This document shows, in pieces, positions 24,102-26,837 of a DNA stretch of 26,837 nt. The DNA is from JAGLTQ01 sp964605385 (GTDB lineage Bacteria > Pseudomonadota > Gammaproteobacteria > UBA6429 > Thiohalophilaceae), in NCBI GenBank assembly GCA_964605385.1, contig CAZSCK010000034.1:1-26837 (forward strand), given 5' to 3'. Positions within the stretch are counted from its first letter, which is position 1, and each line of letters opens with the position of its first letter. Under the pieces are notes generated by a model. That model saw only the letters and a list, made by a program, of their open reading frames with translations. It searched no databases and had not been told where the DNA came from. Made by a program: the position numbers and the translations under genes.

Positions 24102-24509
24102 TTAGAAACTTAGCGTGATATCTTGCTGTTCAAAAATCTCAGCAAGTTCAGCAGAAGTTACAACACGGATCGAATCTTTTTCAGCCCAATCTTCATCTTC
24201 GTCTTCCCAGACTAAATGTTGAAGGTCATCTAAAGTTAAACCGCGTGCTTCCAATGATTCTTTTTCGATATAAATTTTGTTTACATCGTAATCACCTAAA
24301 GCAGCATAGGTAGGAGAGAAGTTCTTAATACCAACTTCTGTTGTATCCTGACCTTTCATTAATTGATAAACACCGTCATCAACAAAAGCCAAAGAGACTT
24401 GTTGATCGAAAGCTGCGCCAATCAGTACTACTTCGAGGGATTCCCAAGCATAGATAGTACCGTAGGGTGCCTTACGGTTGATGTACATAAATTTCTTTGC
24501 ATCAGACAT
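24102..24509 (-). CDS. dsrF: DsrF, sulfurtransferase subunit
   Basis: A 135-residue TusC-like subunit of DsrEFH. It has the family's APYGT and AFVDDGVYQL blocks and contains no cysteine at all, consistent with a structural role in the hexamer rather than direct sulfur carriage. A highly acidic stretch (VWEDEDEDWAEKD, about 100-112) is noticeable. It lies between dsrE and dsrH with gaps of 16 and 15 bases, so the three are surely co-transcribed. Confidence 0.95.
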   Translation of the reverse strand: MSDAKKFMYINRKAPYGTIYAWESLEVVLIGAAFDQQVSLAFVDDGVYQLMKGQDTTEVGIKNFSPTYAALGDYDVNKIYIEKESLEARGLTLDDLQHLVWEDEDEDWAEKDSIRVVTSAELAEIFEQQDITLSF

Positions 24510-24525
24510 TATAAAGACCCTTTAA

Positions 24526-24918
24526 TTAATCGCCGAAAATAACAAGACGGTCAGCTTCGATACCAGCTTCGATTAACTGACCAAGGCCAGAAATACGGAA
24601 GCCGTCCATGATGTTCATGCCATCTTTCTTGTTACGTGTCATTTCACCTTCATCAACGATGCCACGGCGCTGCGCTGCTGCAACACACACGACTAAGTCG
24701 ATGTTGTGTGCTGCTGCTAACTCAGACCACGTTTTCTGGATGTTAATGTCATCCTGTGGTGGAGTCGCGAAGTTAGTGCCGTTATTAACACCATCGTGGT
24801 AAAAGAACACACGAAAAATTTCATGACCTGCTTCTACAGCAGCTTTAACAAAGTTAATCGCTGTTACAGAAGACTCATGGTTATAAGGTCCTTCACTTAC
24901 TTGAATACTAAACTTCAT
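24526..24918 (-). CDS. dsrE: DsrE, sulfurtransferase catalytic subunit
   Basis: A 130-residue TusD-like protein. Cys78 in DLVVCVAAAQRRG matches the active-site Cys78 of A. vinosum DsrE, which carries the persulfide. The MKFSIQVSEGPYNHESS start and FRVFFYHDGVNNG block are characteristic. It is the sulfur-carrying alpha subunit of DsrEFH and hands sulfur to DsrC. It follows dsrB by 14 bases. Confidence 0.96.
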   Translation of the reverse strand: MKFSIQVSEGPYNHESSVTAINFVKAAVEAGHEIFRVFFYHDGVNNGTNFATPPQDDINIQKTWSELAAAHNIDLVVCVAAAQRRGIVDEGEMTRNKKDGMNIMDGFRISGLGQLIEAGIEADRLVIFGD

Positions 24919-24932
24919 AATTCAATCCTTTT

Positions 24933-26009
24933 CTAGAAACGGATGTGAGTAGAAGCGTTCAAGCTGTTACGAGCGCCGCGCCAGTTATCAATATGATACT
25001 TAGTGAACGGTAAACCAGTAACTTCGAAGAAACGCGGCCAACCGATACGGTCGATCCAATCGTTGATACGTTCCCAATCCTTAGCGCCTTCTTTGTATTC
25101 TTTAAGAATGCGTTTAACGATAGCCGTTGCTTCAGGCCAGCGTGGTGGATTATTCGGGATACCAGCAGCAACCAATTTTTGGAACGAAGGTTTGCTACGT
25201 GCATTTGAGTGATTACCACCAACCCATACAGCTAACTTAGAGTTTTCCGGGTCATTGATTTGCATTGGAGGACAAGGTGGGAAACATGCACCACAACAGA
25301 TACATTTCTTCTCATCAACTTCTAATGAAGGACGACCGTTAACCATTGCAGGACGAATCGCAGCAACCGGACAACGAGCAACAACTGTTGGACGTTCACA
25401 AACGTTAGCAACTAAATCATGATTGATTCTTGGTGGCTTAGTGTGTTGAACATTGATTGCGATATCACCTTGACCACCACAGTTAATCTGGCAGCAAGAA
25501 GTTGTGATATGAACACGGTTAGGCATGTTGCATTGTTTGAATTCGTCAATTAATTCATCCATCATTGCTTTAACAACACCAGATGCATCAGTACCTGGAA
25601 TATCGCAATGCAACCAACCCTGTGTGTGTGACATCATTGCAACAGAGTTAGCAGTACCACCAACCATGAAGCCAGCATCTTCAATTGCTTTAATTAACGG
25701 TGCTACTTTAGATTCTTCTGTCACCATGTATTCGATGTTTGAACGTAATGTGAAACGGATATAACCATCAGCAAATTTATCGCCGATATCCATTAACGTA
25801 CGTAATGAGTAAACATCCAGAATACGTTGAGTTGCACATTTAACAGTCCAGATTTCATCGCCACTGTGAGCAACATGAAGTAATACACCTGGACGTGGAT
25901 GTTCGTGATATTTCCATTGACCGAAGTTTTTACGCATTGTTGGATGCATGTATTGGAAGCCATCTGGGCAACCAGATTCAATCGGTGGACGCATGTCTTC
26001 AAGAGCCAT
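24933..26009 (-). CDS. dsrB: DsrB, reverse-type dissimilatory sulfite reductase beta subunit
   Basis: A 358-residue, full-length beta subunit. A cysteine-rich segment TSCCQINCGGQGD (170-182) and Cys204/Cys213 (NVCERPTVVARCP) supply the [4Fe-4S] cluster coupled to the sirohaem-type cofactor. An inserted ferredoxin domain has C236/C239/C242/C246 (KKCICCGACFPPCP). With DsrA it forms the alpha2-beta2 enzyme in which the DsrC-bound sulfur atom is oxidized to sulfite. The direction is judged from the neighbouring dsrEFH and dsrL, not from this sequence alone. The gap to dsrA is 51 bases. Confidence 0.96.
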   Translation of the reverse strand: MALEDMRPPIESGCPDGFQYMHPTMRKNFGQWKYHEHPRPGVLLHVAHSGDEIWTVKCATQRILDVYSLRTLMDIGDKFADGYIRFTLRSNIEYMVTEESKVAPLIKAIEDAGFMVGGTANSVAMMSHTQGWLHCDIPGTDASGVVKAMMDELIDEFKQCNMPNRVHITTSCCQINCGGQGDIAINVQHTKPPRINHDLVANVCERPTVVARCPVAAIRPAMVNGRPSLEVDEKKCICCGACFPPCPPMQINDPENSKLAVWVGGNHSNARSKPSFQKLVAAGIPNNPPRWPEATAIVKRILKEYKEGAKDWERINDWIDRIGWPRFFEVTGLPFTKYHIDNWRGARNSLNASTHIRF

Positions 26010-26060
26010 GTTAATCTCCTAGTTCTTTAAATCAAATTCGTTAAAATAAATGTGTTTGAA

Positions 26061-26837
26061 TTACGCAGAAGCTTCTTCAGCTTTACGTTCAAACCATTTT
26101 TCAGCTTCTTCATCCCAACCGTCCATACGAACGTAAGAACATTGACGTGGGCTGCTAATCATATGTGGATTAACATCGATGTCGATGCCTTCAAGGAAGT
26201 TTACTAAGCCGATACGTTCAATCATTTCACCTGTGCGTTCATGCTCTAATGCATTTTCCGCAAAGAAGTCGATGATATCACCGGCCATTTCAACGATTTC
26301 TTCATAATCTTCAGCAGTATCAAGCTTCTTGAATGGAACAATTACTGTACCCATTAAGTCACCGATTTTAAGAGTACGTTTACCACCAACAAGAATTGTT
26401 ACGCCTTTATCATCACCAGGAGATAAAGCTTTAGTCATAACATTCAGGCAATGCATACAACGAACACAGTTGCTGTTGTCTATAGTTAACTCATCACTGT
26501 CAGAAACAGTCATGCAGTTAGTAGGACAACGAGTAATTACGTTATCGATAAGGTATTGACGACCTTTAGCTTCAATGAAGTTCTTCACTTCAGCCTGGTC
26601 AACCTTCATGTCATCACGCCAAGTACCAATTACCGCGAAATCAGCACGCTCGATAGCGTTTTGACAATCATTTGGGCAACCAGAAACTTTGAATTTGAAT
26701 TTGTAAGGAAGTGCTGGACGATGAACGTCATCAGTAAATTCGTTTACAAGGTGACGGTGTAAAGCATGTTCGTTAGTACAAGACTGCTCACAACGCGCCA
26801 TACCAACACAAGACATTGCAGTACGTACACAAGGACC
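26061..26837 (-). CDS. dsrA: DsrA, reverse-type dissimilatory sulfite reductase alpha subunit (5' end outside window)
   Basis: The last 258 residues of the alpha subunit; the frame is open to the window edge, so roughly the first 160 residues, the start codon and the operon promoter lie beyond it. Visible are the cofactor-cluster cysteines CVGMARC (CX5C) and GCPNDC (CX3C), then a ferredoxin domain with TRCPTNC and NCVRCMHC. The C-terminus has the RQCSYVRMDGWDEEAEKWF stretch common to DsrA. It pairs with DsrB as the enzyme producing sulfite from sulfane sulfur. An internal ATG at 26816 is not a start. Confidence 0.96.
   Translation of the reverse strand, partial: GPCVRTAMSCVGMARCEQSCTNEHALHRHLVNEFTDDVHRPALPYKFKFKVSGCPNDCQNAIERADFAVIGTWRDDMKVDQAEVKNFIEAKGRQYLIDNVITRCPTNCMTVSDSDELTIDNSNCVRCMHCLNVMTKALSPGDDKGVTILVGGKRTLKIGDLMGTVIVPFKKLDTAEDYEEIVEMAGDIIDFFAENALEHERTGEMIERIGLVNFLEGIDIDVNPHMISSPRQCSYVRMDGWDEEAEKWFERKAEEASA

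Noticed and set aside
24933..26837. Reading the Dsr proteins as a sulfate-reduction pathway
   Set aside because: dsrEFH, dsrL and dsrR occur in the same operon and the order matches sulfur oxidizers; these genes mark the reverse pathway.
1..26837. CRISPR arrays, tRNA or rRNA genes, insertion sequences
   Set aside because: No regularly spaced repeats, no cloverleaf or rRNA-like stretches and no transposase were seen on either strand.

Overview
The window looks like a draft chromosome segment from a sulfur-oxidizing gammaproteobacterium. The evidence is a reverse-type dissimilatory sulfite reductase (rDsr) operon in the order dsrA-B-E-F-H-C-M-K-L-J-O-P-N-R, the order known from Allochromatium vinosum. 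It contains DsrEFH and DsrL, which mark the oxidative direction. Base composition is AT-rich throughout, and visibly more so in the first 4.7 kb. A run of 100 N at 11677-11776 shows that two contigs were scaffolded.

Region 1 (1-4700) is accessory DNA. Three minus-strand genes are each followed by an imperfect palindrome that resembles an integron attC site of the Vibrio (VCR) type, so I read it as a small gene-cassette array. The genes encode a small PD-(D/E)XK-like protein, a secreted Sel1-repeat protein, and a 1006-residue protein with a sacsin/NO VEIN-like ATPase domain and a C-terminal DUF3883 nuclease-like domain. No integrase is next to the array on the side where it would be expected, so it fits a CALIN (cluster of attC sites lacking an integrase) or the remnant of an integron.

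Region 2 (4824-11676) is transport. An RND efflux pump and its lipoprotein adaptor form a minus-strand operon. Divergent from it, across a spacer full of GC-rich palindromes, is an Atm1-type ABC exporter on the plus strand, followed by a small stand-alone S24 (LexA/UmuD C-terminal-like) protein that lacks a DNA-binding domain and probably the catalytic lysine.

Region 3 (11777-26837) is one long minus-strand block for sulfur oxidation. From right to left: the siroheme sulfite reductase DsrAB (dsrA is cut by the window end), the DsrEFH sulfurtransferase and the sulfur carrier DsrC, the membrane complex DsrMKJOP, the oxidoreductase DsrL, then DsrN (siroheme amidation) and DsrR (IscA-like, without cluster cysteines). 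A strong intrinsic terminator lies between dsrP and dsrN. Downstream of dsrR, where A. vinosum has dsrS, there is a NarX/NarL-like two-component system and a rhodanese gene, closely spaced and apparently co-transcribed. Stored sulfur is presumably delivered through DsrEFH to DsrC, oxidized to sulfite by DsrAB, and the electrons are handled by DsrL and DsrMKJOP. The adjoining sensor kinase, response regulator and rhodanese are good candidates for control or side functions of this pathway.
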